Source of the DNA: Mycobacterium sp.
GTDB lineage: Bacteria > Actinomycetota > Actinomycetes > Mycobacteriales > Mycobacteriaceae
DNA length: 64,000 nt
Assembly: GCA_020438865.1 (NCBI GenBank)
Contig: JAGQTU010000007.1
Span: 21,039-85,038 of the forward strand
Reading direction: 5' to 3'
Below, piece after piece: positions 20,683-35,900 of this stretch (position 1 is its first letter; every line of letters starts with the position of its first letter). A model generated the notes under the pieces. The model did not search any database, was not told the DNA's origin, and saw only the letters and a program-made list of their open reading frames with translations. Position numbers and translations under genes: made by a program.

Positions 20683-22595
20683 GCGACACCGAGGACCGGA
20701 CCGAGGACGCGGGCATGCACTGCGTCAACTGCCACAGCGTCGTACCGCCCGGCGCATTCTGCGGCAACTGCGGCGCGCACCTGACGCCGCGGCCCGGCGA
20801 CGGACCGGCCTGGCTACGGCCGGGCGTGTTCTGCGCCGCGCCACACGAGTCGGTGTTACGCCCATCGCTGGCCAGCACGCTGCTTCCGCAACTGTCGGAG
20901 CTGACCCGCCGGCCGTTCAACCTGGGACTGGTGCTCATCATCGTCACGATGGCGGTGCTGGTGGAACTGCACCTTCCCGGTGGTCTGATCACGGTGGCCT
21001 CGCTGGGGCTGCCACTGCTGTTGCTGATCTACTGGCGCCGCTCCGGCGTGCTCGACGACGTTCCGCGCTGGGCCGTCTGGCTGACGGTGCTGCTGGCGTT
21101 GGGATTGGCGGTCGGGTGGGTTCTGCTGACCGGGGACCTGGTGGTGCGCGAGGCCGGATCGCCGTTCGAGGCGGGCTCGGCCGGGCGGCGGGTCATTCGG
21201 GACGGGCTCGGAGTCGCCGAGGGCGGCGCGATCCTGATGCTGATTCCCGCCGGTGTGGTCCGGCTGTTGTGGCGATCCCGCCGGGAGAGCCTGGAGGGCC
21301 TCGTCATCGGCGTGCTGAGCGCGTTGGTGTTCACCGCCACGGCGACGTTGACCCGGCTGGCACCGCAGTTCATCACCGCCCCGGTCGCCCGCAGCCAGCC
21401 GGTGCAGTGGCTGTTCTTCGAAGCCGCCGTCCGCGGCGTGACGGTGCCGCTGACCGCGGCCTGCGCCGGTGGCCTGGTCGGCGCCGCCCTCTGGTTCCAC
21501 CGGCCCAGTTCGGCAAGCCGATTGAACCGGTGGAAGGTCAGCGCGGCGCTGGCCGTGGGGGCGTTGACCGTTCTGGGCGTCTACGCGGTGGTGGGCTGGG
21601 CCGACGTCGAAGGTGTCTCGCAGCTCTACGTGCTGTCGTGGCACGTCGCGATGGCACTCGTCGCGCTGATCGGTCTGCGGATCGGCCTGCAGCTGACCCT
21701 GCTGCACGAAGAGACGACACCGGCCACCGACGGCTTTTTGCTCTGCCTGCACTGTCGCCATGTGGTTCCGGAGATGGCGTTCTGCCCGGCATGCGGCGCC
21801 GCCAACATCGCCTCCTCGGAACGGTCCCGCCGAGAGCGTCGCCGTGTCAGCACCGAAGCGCTTGGGCCCGAAGCAGATTCGGCGGTGTGGCCGGGCTATG
21901 CCGCACCGGCCCGCACCTACACCGCTGCCCGGGTGTCCCGGCAGTCGCCGGCGCCGGTGCTGGCCAGCTGGCTGGTCGGCATGACGGTGTTGTCGGCGAT
22001 CTTCATCGTGGTGCCCGCGCTGACGGTCAAGCCGGCACCCCGGTACAACTGTCCGCCCGACTGCGGGACCCCGCCGACCGGGCAGCCGGTGTCGGCCAAC
22101 CCGCGGTTCACCGCGCCGGGTGGATTGTTCTCGGTGGCCCATCCCGCGCCGGGCGCCGCCTATACGGTCAGCACCGATGAACGTGGCGTCACGGCGCGCT
22201 ACAACGGCGGCGACGGCGGGGAACTGCGCCTGACATCCGAACCAGCGGCCGAGCGCCCGGCCAGGGACGTGGCCAAGGCCTTTCTCGCCGCGAAGTTCCC
22301 CACCGCGCGCAAGGCCTTCGAGATTCCCAACGCGATGGTCGGCTTCCAGCCCGGCTACGGCGAGGTCGACGACGTCTTCCCGCTCGATCTGGACACCAGC
22401 TTCAAGCGGATGCGGGTGATCGTGATCGTCGCGGTCAAGAACGACCTGGCCCTGATCGCCGCGGGCGCCGGGCCGTTCCGCGAGTTCGGGCCGAAGTTCG
22501 GCCCGGGCCGGCCCTCACCGGCCAATGTGGAGATCGCCCAGGACATGGGCCAGTACGTCAACAGCTTCCTGTGGAAGGGCGACCCGCCCCGCTAG
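20679..22595 (+). CDS. zinc-ribbon membrane protein with extracytoplasmic C-terminal domain
   Basis: A 638-residue protein with an unusual symmetric layout. An N-terminal zinc ribbon (CVNCHSVVPPGAFCGNCG, about residues 15-32) is followed by about 8 TM segments (80-350), a second zinc ribbon of the same spacing (CLHCRHVVPEMAFCPACG, about 355), a Ser/Arg-rich linker, one more TM, and a C-terminal domain of about 170 residues. The TM core loosely resembles PrsW-type intramembrane proteins, but I cannot place catalytic residues. Coupled by ATGA to the sedolisin gene; possible regulator or processing partner. Confidence 0.8.
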   Translation: MSDTEDRTEDAGMHCVNCHSVVPPGAFCGNCGAHLTPRPGDGPAWLRPGVFCAAPHESVLRPSLASTLLPQLSELTRRPFNLGLVLIIVTMAVLVELHLPGGLITVASLGLPLLLLIYWRRSGVLDDVPRWAVWLTVLLALGLAVGWVLLTGDLVVREAGSPFEAGSAGRRVIRDGLGVAEGGAILMLIPAGVVRLLWRSRRESLEGLVIGVLSALVFTATATLTRLAPQFITAPVARSQPVQWLFFEAAVRGVTVPLTAACAGGLVGAALWFHRPSSASRLNRWKVSAALAVGALTVLGVYAVVGWADVEGVSQLYVLSWHVAMALVALIGLRIGLQLTLLHEETTPATDGFLLCLHCRHVVPEMAFCPACGAANIASSERSRRERRRVSTEALGPEADSAVWPGYAAPARTYTAARVSRQSPAPVLASWLVGMTVLSAIFIVVPALTVKPAPRYNCPPDCGTPPTGQPVSANPRFTAPGGLFSVAHPAPGAAYTVSTDERGVTARYNGGDGGELRLTSEPAAERPARDVAKAFLAAKFPTARKAFEIPNAMVGFQPGYGEVDDVFPLDLDTSFKRMRVIVIVAVKNDLALIAAGAGPFREFGPKFGPGRPSPANVEIAQDMGQYVNSFLWKGDPPR

Positions 22596-22610
22596 CGGCG
22601 CTCGGTGCCG

Positions 22611-24337
<1,727 letters not shown>

Positions 24338-24341
<4 letters not shown>

Positions 24342-25426
24342 GCCCGTGCCCCCACCAGAAGCTCGGCGGCGATGCGTTCGGCGGTCCACGGCGCCAACAG
24401 GAATCCGGAGCGGCCGTGCCCGGTGGCCACCAGCGTCCGGTCGTCGAGCCGGCCGACGATGGGCATGTTGTCCGGCGTCATCGGGCGCAACCCGGCCGCG
24501 CATTCGGCCAGTTCGTATTCGCCGAGCGCGGGCATCACCGCGCACGCGTCGTCGAGCAGCTCGCGGGCACCGGTCACCGACGGGGCGGTGTCGCGGCCGT
24601 GCTCGTACTGGGTGGCCCCGACCACCACACCGTCGGCGCGCGGCACCAGGTACACCTGCCGACCGTGCACCCGGGCGCGAACCACACGCTGCAGCAACGG
24701 CATACAGCCTCGTCGCCAGCGCAGCCGCAGCACCTCGCCCTTGACCGGCCGGACGGCCAGCCCGGGCCACAGCGCCGGCGCGTCGATACCGTTGGCGATC
24801 ACCACGGTGTGCACACCATCGCGGGCCTGGTCGAGTGCCTCGACCGGGCCGGCCCAGTGCACCCCGAGTTCCTCGCAGTGGTGCTCCAGCGCCTCGACGA
24901 GCAGCCGATTGTCCACAGCCAGCTCGTCGATGGCCCGGAATCCGTGCCGGATGCCTTGTGCCAGAAGCGGTTCCACGTCACGTGCGGCGCTCGTCATGGT
25001 CACCGGATGGCCCTGGGCGGCCAGCCACTCGCCGACGGTGCCCAGATCCGCGGCGTCGGCCCGATCGACGGCCACCACCAGCGACTCCCGGGCGGTGACC
25101 ACCGCGTCGGGCAGTCCGTTGAGGAATCCGCCGTGCCACAGCCGTAGCGACTCGAGGCCGATGTGCAGCAGCTTCTCCTCACCGGGCCAGCCCTCGCTGT
25201 GCGGGGCCAGCATCCCGCCGGCCACCCAGGACGCGCCCGGGTTCGTGAATGCCTTCCCCCGGTCGCTTCGCTCCTGCCCCCAGGCAGTCTTCCCCCGGTC
25301 GCTTCGCTGCTGCCCCCAGGGACCGGTGCGGTGCACCCGCACCGACCACCCGGCCAGCGCCGCCCGGCGGGCCACCGCGAGACCGATGACGCCGCCGCCG
25401 ATGACGGCGAGCGATTCCTCTGACAT
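24338..25426 (-). CDS. thiO: glycine oxidase ThiO, with in-frame repeat insertion
   Basis: A 362-residue FAD-dependent DadA-family oxidase that supplies dehydroglycine for thiazole synthesis. The FAD motif [24 protein letters not shown] is at the N-terminus; [27 protein letters not shown] and [15 protein letters not shown] follow. Between the first FAD-binding segment and GASWVAGG there are two tandem nine-residue units, GQQRSDRGK and GQERSDRGK, encoded by a DNA repeat; these are not part of the normal fold. The TPP riboswitch lies directly upstream. Counterpart of Rv0415. Confidence 0.93.
25254..25319. repeat. two 30-base tandem repeats (period 36) inside thiO
   Basis: Copies at 25254-25283 and 25290-25319 agree at 29 of 30 positions (TTCCCCCGGTCGCTTCGCT core, then CTGCCCCCAG). 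They keep the thiO frame and encode the RSDRGK units. They resemble a small interspersed repeat that has entered a coding gene and duplicated. Confidence 0.9.
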
Positions 25427-25432
25427 GTCCCC

Positions 25433-25530
25433 TTCGCTTCCTTCGCCGGCATGACCCGGATCAGGTGTGTGACGGTCTGGGCGGGAAACGCGCCCACTCT
25501 CAGCCCCGCTCCCGGGACTCCCGTGCCGAC
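25433..25530 (-). promoter_or_regulatory. TPP riboswitch (THI element) upstream of thiO
   Basis: Read on the minus strand: CACGGGAGTCCCGGGAGC, then GGGGCTGAGAGTGGGC (CTGAGA at 25503-25498), and finally ACACCTGATCCGGGTCATGC and CGGCGAAGGAAG next to the thiO start. These are the P1, P2/P3 and P4/P5 signatures of the thiamine diphosphate aptamer. It should control thiO-thiS-thiG and the linked hydrolase; thiE, divergent, lacks its own aptamer. Confidence 0.92.
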
Positions 25531-25558
25531 CCTCCACGCTAGCCGCTACCGTCGCGGT

Positions 25559-26242
25559 GTGCACGAACCTCGCTCCACGCTCGCTTCGAGGCTTTCGGGC
25601 GCCCGGCTGTACCTGTGCACCGACGCCCGCCGGGAGCGGGGGGATCTGGCCGAGTTCGCCGACGCGGCCCTGGCCGGCGGCGTGGACATCATCCAGCTGC
25701 GCGACAAGGGTTCACCCGGAGAGCAGCGGTTCGGCCCGCTGGAGGCCCGCGGCGAGCTGGCCGCGTGCGAGATCCTCGCCGACGCCGCCCGCAGGCATGG
25801 CGCGTTGCTCGCCGTCAACGACCGCGCCGACATCGCCCGCGCGGCCGGCGCCGACGTGCTGCATCTGGGACAGGACGACCTGCCGCTGGCGGTGGCCCGC
25901 GACATCGTCGGGCCAACGACACTGATCGGCCGCTCCACCCACGAGACCGGCGAGGCGTCGCGTGCGCTGATGGAGGACGTCGACTACTTCTGCGTCGGCC
26001 CGTGCTGGCCCACCCCGACCAAACCGGGCCGCCCGGCGCCCGGGCTGGAACTGGTGCGCGCGGTGGCGAGCATGCGGTCCGACAAGCCGTGGTTCGCGAT
26101 CGGCGGTATCGATGAGCAGCGGCTGGGCGAGGTGCTCGACGCCGGGGCCCGCCGGATCGTGGTGGTCCGGGCGATCACCGCGGCCGACGATCCGGGCGCG
26201 GCCGCCGGCCGGCTCAGTTCGGCGCTGGCTGCTGCCGGCTGA
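25559..26242 (+). CDS. thiE: thiamine-phosphate synthase ThiE
   Basis: A 227-residue TIM-barrel enzyme joining HMP-PP and thiazole phosphate. Diphosphate/Mg sites are in [54 protein letters not shown] and FAIGGI. GTG at 25559 begins VHEPRS, matching the M. tuberculosis N-terminus (Rv0414c). It is divergent from thiO and overlaps the convergent mutT3 gene by 29 bases. Confidence 0.95.
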   Translation: MHEPRSTLASRLSGARLYLCTDARRERGDLAEFADAALAGGVDIIQLRDKGSPGEQRFGPLEARGELAACEILADAARRHGALLAVNDRADIARAAGADVLHLGQDDLPLAVARDIVGPTTLIGRSTHETGEASRALMEDVDYFCVGPCWPTPTKPGRPAPGLELVRAVASMRSDKPWFAIGGIDEQRLGEVLDAGARRIVVVRAITAADDPGAAAGRLSSALAAAG

Positions 26243-26807
26243 TCTCGGTGCTGCACCAGGCGAACACGCCGCTGGTGATCTCGACGGTGTGGGGCAGCGG
26301 CTGTCGGCAGTCGTCGTGTTCGTCGGGGCTCAGGGTGCTCGTGATGCGCAGGGTCTCCCAGCTGTCGGCGAAGCCGGGGTGCAATGGCAGTCCGATCACC
26401 TCGTCCTCGGCGACCCAGCGCAACTCCGAACTCTCCCGGTTGGGCACGGTGTCCAGCAGGTGCGGCGCGTCGGCCACCACGGTCGTGTAGGTCCAGACGG
26501 CCCCGCCGGGGCCGGTGACCTCGGCGGTGACGACGGTGGCGCGCACGTGCAGCACCTCGGCGGGCAGGCCGGCCTCCTCGTGGGCCTCGCGCACCGCGGC
26601 CTGTTCGGCGGTCTCGTGGCTGTCGCGGGCACCACCGGGCAGCGCCCAGGTGCCGCCCTGATGGCTCCACGGCGCGCGGTGTTGCAGCAGCACCGCGGGT
26701 GTTCCGTCGGGCTGCGGCGCCCGCAGCAGCAGCCCCGCCGCGCCGTGCCGGCCCCAGTACGGCGTGCCGGTGTGGGACACCACCCAGCCGTCGCCGTCGC
26801 CTCGCAC
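26214..26807 (-). CDS. mutT3: NUDIX hydrolase MutT3-like
   Basis: The Nudix box [23 protein letters not shown] (GX5EX7REUXEEXGU) lies at about residues 57-79, preceded by [20 protein letters not shown]. It is the positional counterpart of Rv0413. A role in nucleotide-pool sanitation is expected by family; M. tuberculosis MutT3 was reported to act on 8-oxo-dGTP-type substrates. GTG at 26807 (VRGDGDGW) aligns with the conserved N-terminus; the frame is open to a GTG at 26885. The C-terminus overlaps thiE by 29 bases on the other strand. Confidence 0.88.
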   Translation of the reverse strand: MRGDGDGWVVSHTGTPYWGRHGAAGLLLRAPQPDGTPAVLLQHRAPWSHQGGTWALPGGARDSHETAEQAAVREAHEEAGLPAEVLHVRATVVTAEVTGPGGAVWTYTTVVADAPHLLDTVPNRESSELRWVAEDEVIGLPLHPGFADSWETLRITSTLSPDEHDDCRQPLPHTVEITSGVFAWCSTEISRQQPAPN

Positions 26808-26934
26808 GCGTTCAGGATAAGCACGCCACGCGCTGCTTCGTCGGTCGATCCTGCCCCATCCGTCACAGCTGCTCTTAGAATTCACTCATACATTGCGAAG
26901 GGGATCCCGGCGAAGGGAATGAGGTCCGCGCGAG

Positions 26935-28253
26935 GTGACCGTTGAGCTGGCACATCCGTCGACCGAGCCGTCGCCGTCCCGGTCGCCGGCCGAGCCGGCC
27001 CACCCCCGCTGGTGGTTCGCCAGAACCACACCCGGGCGCATCCTGACGATCGGTGTCATCCTGGCCACGCTCGGCATCGTCAGCGCGTTCGCCACCTCGA
27101 CGACGATCAACGACCGCCAGCATCAGCTCAACACCGTGCTGAACCACACCGAGCCGTTGGCCTTCGCGGCCGGCCAGCTGTACACGACGCTGTCGGTGGC
27201 CGACGCGGCGGCCGCCACCGCGTTCATCGCCGGATCCGAGCCCCGCCCGGTGCGCCAGCGCTACGAGCAGGCGATCACCGATGCCGCCGTCGCCGTCACC
27301 CGGGCCTCCAGCGGGTTGACCGACGAGCCCCTGGTGGAGCTGCTGGGCCGGATCAACGCGCAGCTGGCGGTGTACACCGGCCTGATCGAGACCGCGCGCA
27401 CCAACAACCGGATGGGTAACCCGGTCGGCTCGTCGTACCTGTCCGAGGCGTCCGCGCTGATGCAGCAGTCGATCCTGCCCGAGGCGCAGCGGCTCTACGA
27501 GGAGACCTCGGCCCGGGTGGACACCGAGACCACCGCGTCGACCCGGATCCCGGCCCCGGTGATCGTGGTGGTGATCACGACCCTGGCGTTCGGGGCGTTC
27601 GCGCACCGCTGGCTGGCCGAACGCACCCGGCGCCGCGTCAACGTCGGCCTGATCGTCGGCGGGTTCGCCATCGTCGTCATGATCATCTGGGTGGGAACGG
27701 CGCTGACCATCTCCACCGCGGGCAGCCGCTCGGCCAAGAACACCGCCGCCGAGTCGCTGAAGACGGTGACCAACCTGGCGATCACCGCGCAACAGGCGCG
27801 CGCCGACGAGACCCTGTCACTGATCCGGCGCGGTGACGAGGACGTCCGCAAGCGCTCGTACTACCAGCGCGTCGACACCATGCACCAGCAGCTCACCGAA
27901 TACCTGGCCCGCCGCGACGCCATCGACAAGTCCGACCTGGCCGACGCGGACAAGCTGTTGATGAAGTGGCGGGCGGCCGACGAGCGGATCAACGCCTACA
28001 TAGCGGTGGGCAACTACCAGGCCGCCACCCAGGTGGCGTTGGGCACCGGTGAGGACGACTCCACCCCGGCCTTCGACAAGCTCGACGAGGCGCTGTCCAA
28101 CGGTATCCGGGAGAGCCGCAACCAGTTGCGCAACGACATCCTCAGCGCCCGCCGGGTGCTGTCCGGGGCGACCGTCGGCGGCGTGGTGTTGTCGGTGGGC
28201 GCGGCGTTGGCGGTGGCGCTGGGTCTGTGGCCGCGGTTGAGTGAGTACCGGTG

Positions 28254-28254
<1 letters not shown>
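26935..28254 (+). CDS. glnX: GlnX transmembrane sensor (Rv0412c-like)
   Basis: A 439-residue membrane protein with TM segments at about 36-55, 204-224, 237-260 and 405-430. Between them lie two extracytoplasmic helical bundles of the four-helix-bundle sensor type. In mycobacteria GlnX couples the amino-acid-binding lipoprotein GlnH to the kinase PknG, which then phosphorylates GarA to adjust 2-oxoglutarate metabolism. It is followed by glnH with a TGATG overlap. The GTG start at 26935 is supported by position rather than by a strong ribosome site. Confidence 0.9.
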
Positions 28255-31510
<3,256 letters not shown>

Positions 31511-31541
31511 CTCGGCGGTCCGCGGCGGGGTGGTCACGCAT

Positions 31542-31617
31542 CGAGTGTGGCCTGACGGCGTCAATTGTGCGCTGAGGGCGTCGGTTGGTGGAAAAAGCCG
31601 CCCTGTAGGCACACTCG
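31542..31617. repeat. 76-base palindromic-ended element downstream of pknG
   Basis: The element begins CGAGTGTG (31542-31549) and ends with the exact reverse complement CACACTCG (31610-31617). The interior holds a G+C-rich repeat with a short A-run. It lies between the convergent pknG and DUF559 genes. The right-hand 54 bases resemble the element at 32571-32626 on the other side of the DUF559 gene, including CCGCCCTG(T/C)AGGCAC. Confidence 0.65.
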
Positions 31618-31623
31618 GAGCAG

Positions 31624-32490
31624 TCAGGGCACGCTCGATTGCCGCTCGGCGAGTGCCCGCCGCACCCGAAGCAGAACGTCAGACGGGTGGTCCTCGGCCA
31701 CGACGCGAATCACCAACCAGCCGAGCTCCTCGAGCAACTCTCGGCGACGCATGTCGCGGACATATTGCCGACGGTCGGTTCGGTGCTGGTCACCGTCGTA
31801 CTCGACACCGATCATCAGCTCCCGCCACCCCATGTCAAGGTAGGCGACCGGCGCGCCATCCTCGGCGTAGACCGGGACCTGCGTCCGCGGCGGCGGCAGT
31901 CCGGCCCGGACGAGCACCAGCCGCAGATAGGTTTCCTGCGGCGACTCGGCGCCGCGATCGACGAGTTCCAAGACCGATTCCAAGCGGCGCAGCCCCCGGG
32001 TGCCCGGGTGGTGTGCCGCAACGGTCAGCACGTCGCCGACCTCGAGCTTGGTCGCTCTGGCGAGGGCATCGAGCCGTGCGACAGCGGCCGGGAGGGTGTC
32101 ACGGCGGCCCAGGTCGAAGGCTGTCCTCGCCGGCGACGTCACCCGCCGCCCCTCCATCATCTGCACCTCATCGGCGTGTAGGAGCCACCGCCGGGTCACT
32201 ACGCCGCGCGGTGGCCTCGGGTTGAAGTGAACCAACTCCACAGGGATGTCAGCGGGAATCCACTTCGAGCCGTGCATCGCCGCGGCGGACAACCCCGCTA
32301 TGGTGCCGCTGCCCCGCGACCACAGCCAGGCGGCCGCAATGCGATCCTGCAGGGACGGCTCACGGCCGCGCGGGAGGTAGACGTTCGGAAGCATCGCCCG
32401 GAATCGCGTCCGCAGCTGATGGCGGTTCAAAAGGCCGCCGGCCAGCGCTTCACTGCCGAGGAAAGGCTGGCCAGCCTGGCGATCATCCAT
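31624..32490 (-). CDS. AbiEi-like / DUF559 (PD-(D/E)XK-type) protein
   Basis: A 288-residue two-part protein frequent in actinobacteria. The N-terminal half (about 1-130: FLGSEALAGGLLNRHQLRTR, GLSAAAMHGSKW) resembles an AbiEi-type transcriptional regulator. The C-terminal half is DUF559, with VAYLDMGWRELMIGVEYDGDQHR, matching the D-(x)n-ExD pattern of Vsr-like endonucleases. The target and biological role are unknown. It is absent between pknG and ackA in M. tuberculosis and is bracketed by related short repeats, so it may be a mobile cassette. ATG at 32490 was chosen as the first conserved start. Confidence 0.75.
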   Translation of the reverse strand: MDDRQAGQPFLGSEALAGGLLNRHQLRTRFRAMLPNVYLPRGREPSLQDRIAAAWLWSRGSGTIAGLSAAAMHGSKWIPADIPVELVHFNPRPPRGVVTRRWLLHADEVQMMEGRRVTSPARTAFDLGRRDTLPAAVARLDALARATKLEVGDVLTVAAHHPGTRGLRRLESVLELVDRGAESPQETYLRLVLVRAGLPPPRTQVPVYAEDGAPVAYLDMGWRELMIGVEYDGDQHRTDRRQYVRDMRRRELLEELGWLVIRVVAEDHPSDVLLRVRRALAERQSSVP

Positions 32491-32570
32491 GGTCGTAGGG
32501 TTGCACGCCGACCACACGGGCGACGTCCGCTCTCCACAGCGCCCGCACACCGGGGGTGCTTCCCCTGCTT

Positions 32571-32626
32571 CGACTGTGCATTGCGGGCGGAGATTCGCAA
32601 AAGATACCGCCCTGCAGGCACTCTCG
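32571..32626. repeat. second copy of the DUF559-flanking repeat
   Basis: It aligns without gaps to 31564-31617 over 54 bases, with the last 20 bases matching at 18 positions. The left end CGACTGTG is an imperfect complement of the right end CACTCTCG. It lies 81 bases upstream of the DUF559 start and next to the ackA stop. Confidence 0.55.
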
Positions 32627-32632
32627 ACGCCC

Positions 32633-33778
32633 CTAGACCACCGTCAGGCAGGCCCGCGCGATCGCCAGTTCCTCGTTGGTGGGGATGACGAGGACGGTGG
32701 TGGGTGACCTGTCGGCGGAGATGCGCCGTGGCCCGCCCGCTGGGCTGTCGTTGAGGTGCTCGTCGAGTTCGATGCCGAGCGGGGCCAGCCCGCTCAGCGC
32801 GTCGCGGCGAACCCGCTCGTCATGCTCACCGACCCCGGCGGTGAAGCTGATCACGTCGGTGTGGCCGAGCACCGCGAGGTAGGCGCCGATGTACTTGCGC
32901 AGCCGGTGGATGTACACCTCGTAGGCCAATCCGGCTGCCTCGTCGCCGGATTCGATGCGCTGGTGCAGCAGCCGGAAGTCGATCTCGCCGCCCAGGCCGA
33001 ACATCCCGGACCGGCGGTTGAGCATGGTTTCGATGGCGTCGACATCCATGTCGGCGACCCGGGACAGGTAGCTGATGATGCCGGGATCGATGTCGCCGGA
33101 GCGGGTGCCCATCACCAGGCCCTCCATCGGGGTCAGTCCCATCGAGGTGTCGACGGGGCGGCCCCCGGCGATCGCCGATGCCGAGGCGCCGTTGCCCAGG
33201 TGCAGCACAATCTGGTTCAGCGACTCCAGGGGCACGCCGAGGAACTCCGCGGCGCGGGCGCTGACGTACTGGTGCGACGTGCCGTGGAAGCCGTAGCGGC
33301 GGATCTGGTACCGGTCGGCCAGATTTCGGTCGATCGCGTAGGTCGCCGACGCGGCGGGCAGGTCGTGGAAGAACGCGGTGTCGAACACCGCGACGTGGGG
33401 CAGGTCGGGCAGCAACCGGCGGGCGACCTCGATGCCGAGGATTGCGGGCGGGTTGTGCAGTGGCGCCAGCGCCGAGAGTTCCCGCAACTGATCGAGCACC
33501 GCGTCGTCGACCACGGTCGGCCGGTAGAGGGTCTGTCCGCCGTGCACCACCCGGTGGCCGACGGCCACCAGAGCGAGGCTGTCCAGCCCGTGGCCGCCCT
33601 CGGTCAACTGGTCGAAAGCCAGCCGCAGCGCTGCCTCGTGGTCGGGCACGCCGCCGTCCTGACCGATCCGCTCGACGATGCCGTGGGCCAGCGACAACCC
33701 GGTATCCGGTTGCACGAGTTGGTATTTCAGCGACGACGAGCCGGAGTTGAGGACGAGGACGGTATTGCTATCCGTCAT
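32633..33778 (-). CDS. ackA: acetate kinase
   Basis: A 381-residue ASKHA-fold kinase converting acetate and ATP to acetyl phosphate. Motifs: [24 protein letters not shown], the catalytic Asp/Arg region [46 protein letters not shown], and [11 protein letters not shown] at 33778 overlaps the pta stop by one base (TGATG), indicating a pta-ackA operon. Counterpart of Rv0409. Confidence 0.97.
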   Translation of the reverse strand: MTDSNTVLVLNSGSSSLKYQLVQPDTGLSLAHGIVERIGQDGGVPDHEAALRLAFDQLTEGGHGLDSLALVAVGHRVVHGGQTLYRPTVVDDAVLDQLRELSALAPLHNPPAILGIEVARRLLPDLPHVAVFDTAFFHDLPAASATYAIDRNLADRYQIRRYGFHGTSHQYVSARAAEFLGVPLESLNQIVLHLGNGASASAIAGGRPVDTSMGLTPMEGLVMGTRSGDIDPGIISYLSRVADMDVDAIETMLNRRSGMFGLGGEIDFRLLHQRIESGDEAAGLAYEVYIHRLRKYIGAYLAVLGHTDVISFTAGVGEHDERVRRDALSGLAPLGIELDEHLNDSPAGGPRRISADRSPTTVLVIPTNEELAIARACLTVV

Positions 33779-35868
33779 CACTCCCCCTGCGCCTGGATCG
33801 CGGTGATCGCGACGGTGTTGACGATGTCCTCGACGAGCGCCCCCCGGGACAGGTCGTTGACCGGTTTATTGAGCCCCTGCAGCACCGGGCCGATCGCCAC
33901 CGCACCGGCGCTGCGCTGCACCGCCTTGTAGGTGTTGTTGCCGGTGTTGAGGTCGGGGAAGATCAGCACTGTCGCCCGTCCGGCCACCTCGGAGCCGGGC
34001 ATCTTCGCGGCCGCCACCGTCGGGTCGACGGCGGCGTCGTACTGGATCGGCCCCTCGACCATGAGTTCGGGGTCGCGCTGCCGCACCAACTCGGTTGCGG
34101 TGCGCACCTTTTCCACCCCCGATCCGCTACCGGAGGTACCGGTGGAATACGACAGCATCGCCACCCGCGGCTCGATACCGAACTGCGCCGCCGTGCGCGC
34201 GGAGCTGATCGCGATGTCGGCGAGTTGCTCGGCGGTGGGGTCCGGCACGATCGCGCAATCACCGTAGGCCAGCACCCGGTCCGCCAGACACATCAGGAAG
34301 ATCGACGACACCGTCGACACGTCGGGCTGGGTCCTGATGATCTCGAAGGCCGGACGCACGGTGTGCGCGGTGGTGTGGGCGGCACCGGACACCATGCCGT
34401 CGACGATGCCGTTGTGCACCAGCATGGTGCCGAAGTACGACACGTCGTGAATGATCTCGCGGGCCTGTTCCTGGCTGACGCCCTTCTTCTTGCGCAACTC
34501 GGCGTACTGGTCGGCGAACTTGTCGCACAGCTCACTGGTCCGCGGGTTGAGCACCGTCGCCGCGGTCAGGTCGACACCGAGTTCGGCGGCGCGGGAACGC
34601 ACCACGGACTCCTCGCCCAGGATCGTCAGTTCGGCCACCCCACGACGCAGCAGCCGCCCCGCAGCGCGCAGGATCCGGTCGTCGTCACCCTCGGGCAGCA
34701 CGATGCGCTTGCGGTCGGCGCGGGCGCGTTCCATCAACTGGTAGGTGAACATCTGCGGTGTGGTCACCGTCGGAATCGGAATGGCCAGCCGCTCCAACAG
34801 ATCGGCGATGTCGACGTGGCGGTCCATCAGCGCGATCGCGGTGTCGATCTTGCGCTGCGAGGTGGCTGTCACCCGGCCCCGCGCGTCGGCCACCGCACTG
34901 GCGGTCTCGAACGTCCCAAGGTCGGTGGCGACAATCGGCAGCCGCAGCCCCAGGCCGGTGACCAGTTCGGCGATCGACCGATGCAGGGCCATCCCGCCGT
35001 TGAGGATGATCGCCGACAGCGACGGAAACCCCTCCGCCGCATGGGCGCTGGCCACCGCCAGCACCACGTCGGAGCGATCCCCCGGGGTGATCACCGCCGC
35101 GCCCTCGGTCAGCCGCTCCACGACGTGCTCGGCGGTCATGCCCGCGACCAGCACCCCCATCACCTCGCGGGCCAGCAGCGACTCGTCGCCGTGCACCAGG
35201 GTGCCTGCGACGGCGCCGCACAGATCGGCGACCGTCGGCGCCACCAGCAGTGGCTCCTCCGGCAGTACGTAGACGTGGGGGCCGAGGTCCTGGCAGGCCG
35301 CCGCGACCGCCGACATCTGCGCCGGCTCGCAGCGATTCGCCACCACGGCGGCGGTGTGGGCGTGCTGGGCGGCCAGCTCAGCCAGGCAGAGCTCGATGAC
35401 CTGGGCCACCTCCACCGGCGTGCGGTCCCTGGCCCGCACCGAGAGCACCACCGGCGCACCGAGATTGACCGCGATGCGGGCGTTGACGCTCAGTTCGGTG
35501 GGCGTGGCGACGTCGGTGTAGTCCGAGCCGACGATCACCACCGCATCGCAGCGCGCCGCCATCGCGTGGTAGCGGTCGACGATGTCGGCGATCGCGCCCT
35601 CGGGGTCCTCGTGCAGCTGCTGGTAGCTGACCCCCACGCACTCCTCGTAGGACAGGCCCGCGTTGCTGTGGGCCAGCAGCAGTTCCAGGATGTAGTCGCG
35701 GTCCTCCCGGCGGGTGATCGGGCGGAACACCCCGGCCCGGGGCACCATCGCCGTCAGCCGGTGCAGGATGCCCAACGCGACCGTGGACTTACCGGTGTCC
35801 CCCTCCGGGGAGGCGATGTAGATCGCAGTGGCAGGGCGCGCGGCGGTCACATAAACAGCATTCCGCAT
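33778..35868 (-). CDS. pta: phosphate acetyltransferase (long, three-domain form)
   Basis: A 696-residue Pta. It has an N-terminal AAA/BioD-like P-loop domain ([16 protein letters not shown]), a DRTGG domain (about 210-330: MAVI-type [14 protein letters not shown]), and a C-terminal PTA_PTB catalytic domain starting [15 protein letters not shown] and including [14 protein letters not shown] and the terminal [25 protein letters not shown]. With AckA it interconverts acetyl-CoA and acetate. The ATG at 35868 is one option; GTG at 35853 is another. Counterpart of Rv0408; fgd1, its neighbour there, lies 17 kb away here. Confidence 0.94.
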   Translation of the reverse strand: MRNAVYVTAARPATAIYIASPEGDTGKSTVALGILHRLTAMVPRAGVFRPITRREDRDYILELLLAHSNAGLSYEECVGVSYQQLHEDPEGAIADIVDRYHAMAARCDAVVIVGSDYTDVATPTELSVNARIAVNLGAPVVLSVRARDRTPVEVAQVIELCLAELAAQHAHTAAVVANRCEPAQMSAVAAACQDLGPHVYVLPEEPLLVAPTVADLCGAVAGTLVHGDESLLAREVMGVLVAGMTAEHVVERLTEGAAVITPGDRSDVVLAVASAHAAEGFPSLSAIILNGGMALHRSIAELVTGLGLRLPIVATDLGTFETASAVADARGRVTATSQRKIDTAIALMDRHVDIADLLERLAIPIPTVTTPQMFTYQLMERARADRKRIVLPEGDDDRILRAAGRLLRRGVAELTILGEESVVRSRAAELGVDLTAATVLNPRTSELCDKFADQYAELRKKKGVSQEQAREIIHDVSYFGTMLVHNGIVDGMVSGAAHTTAHTVRPAFEIIRTQPDVSTVSSIFLMCLADRVLAYGDCAIVPDPTAEQLADIAISSARTAAQFGIEPRVAMLSYSTGTSGSGSGVEKVRTATELVRQRDPELMVEGPIQYDAAVDPTVAAAKMPGSEVAGRATVLIFPDLNTGNNTYKAVQRSAGAVAIGPVLQGLNKPVNDLSRGALVEDIVNTVAITAIQAQGE

Positions 35869-35900
35869 CGCCTGAGGCGCGGCAAACGGCAGGTAGCCCC

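Noticed and set aside
25254-25319. CRISPR-like array
   Set aside because: Only two units with a 6-base spacer, inside a coding gene; no cas genes nearby.
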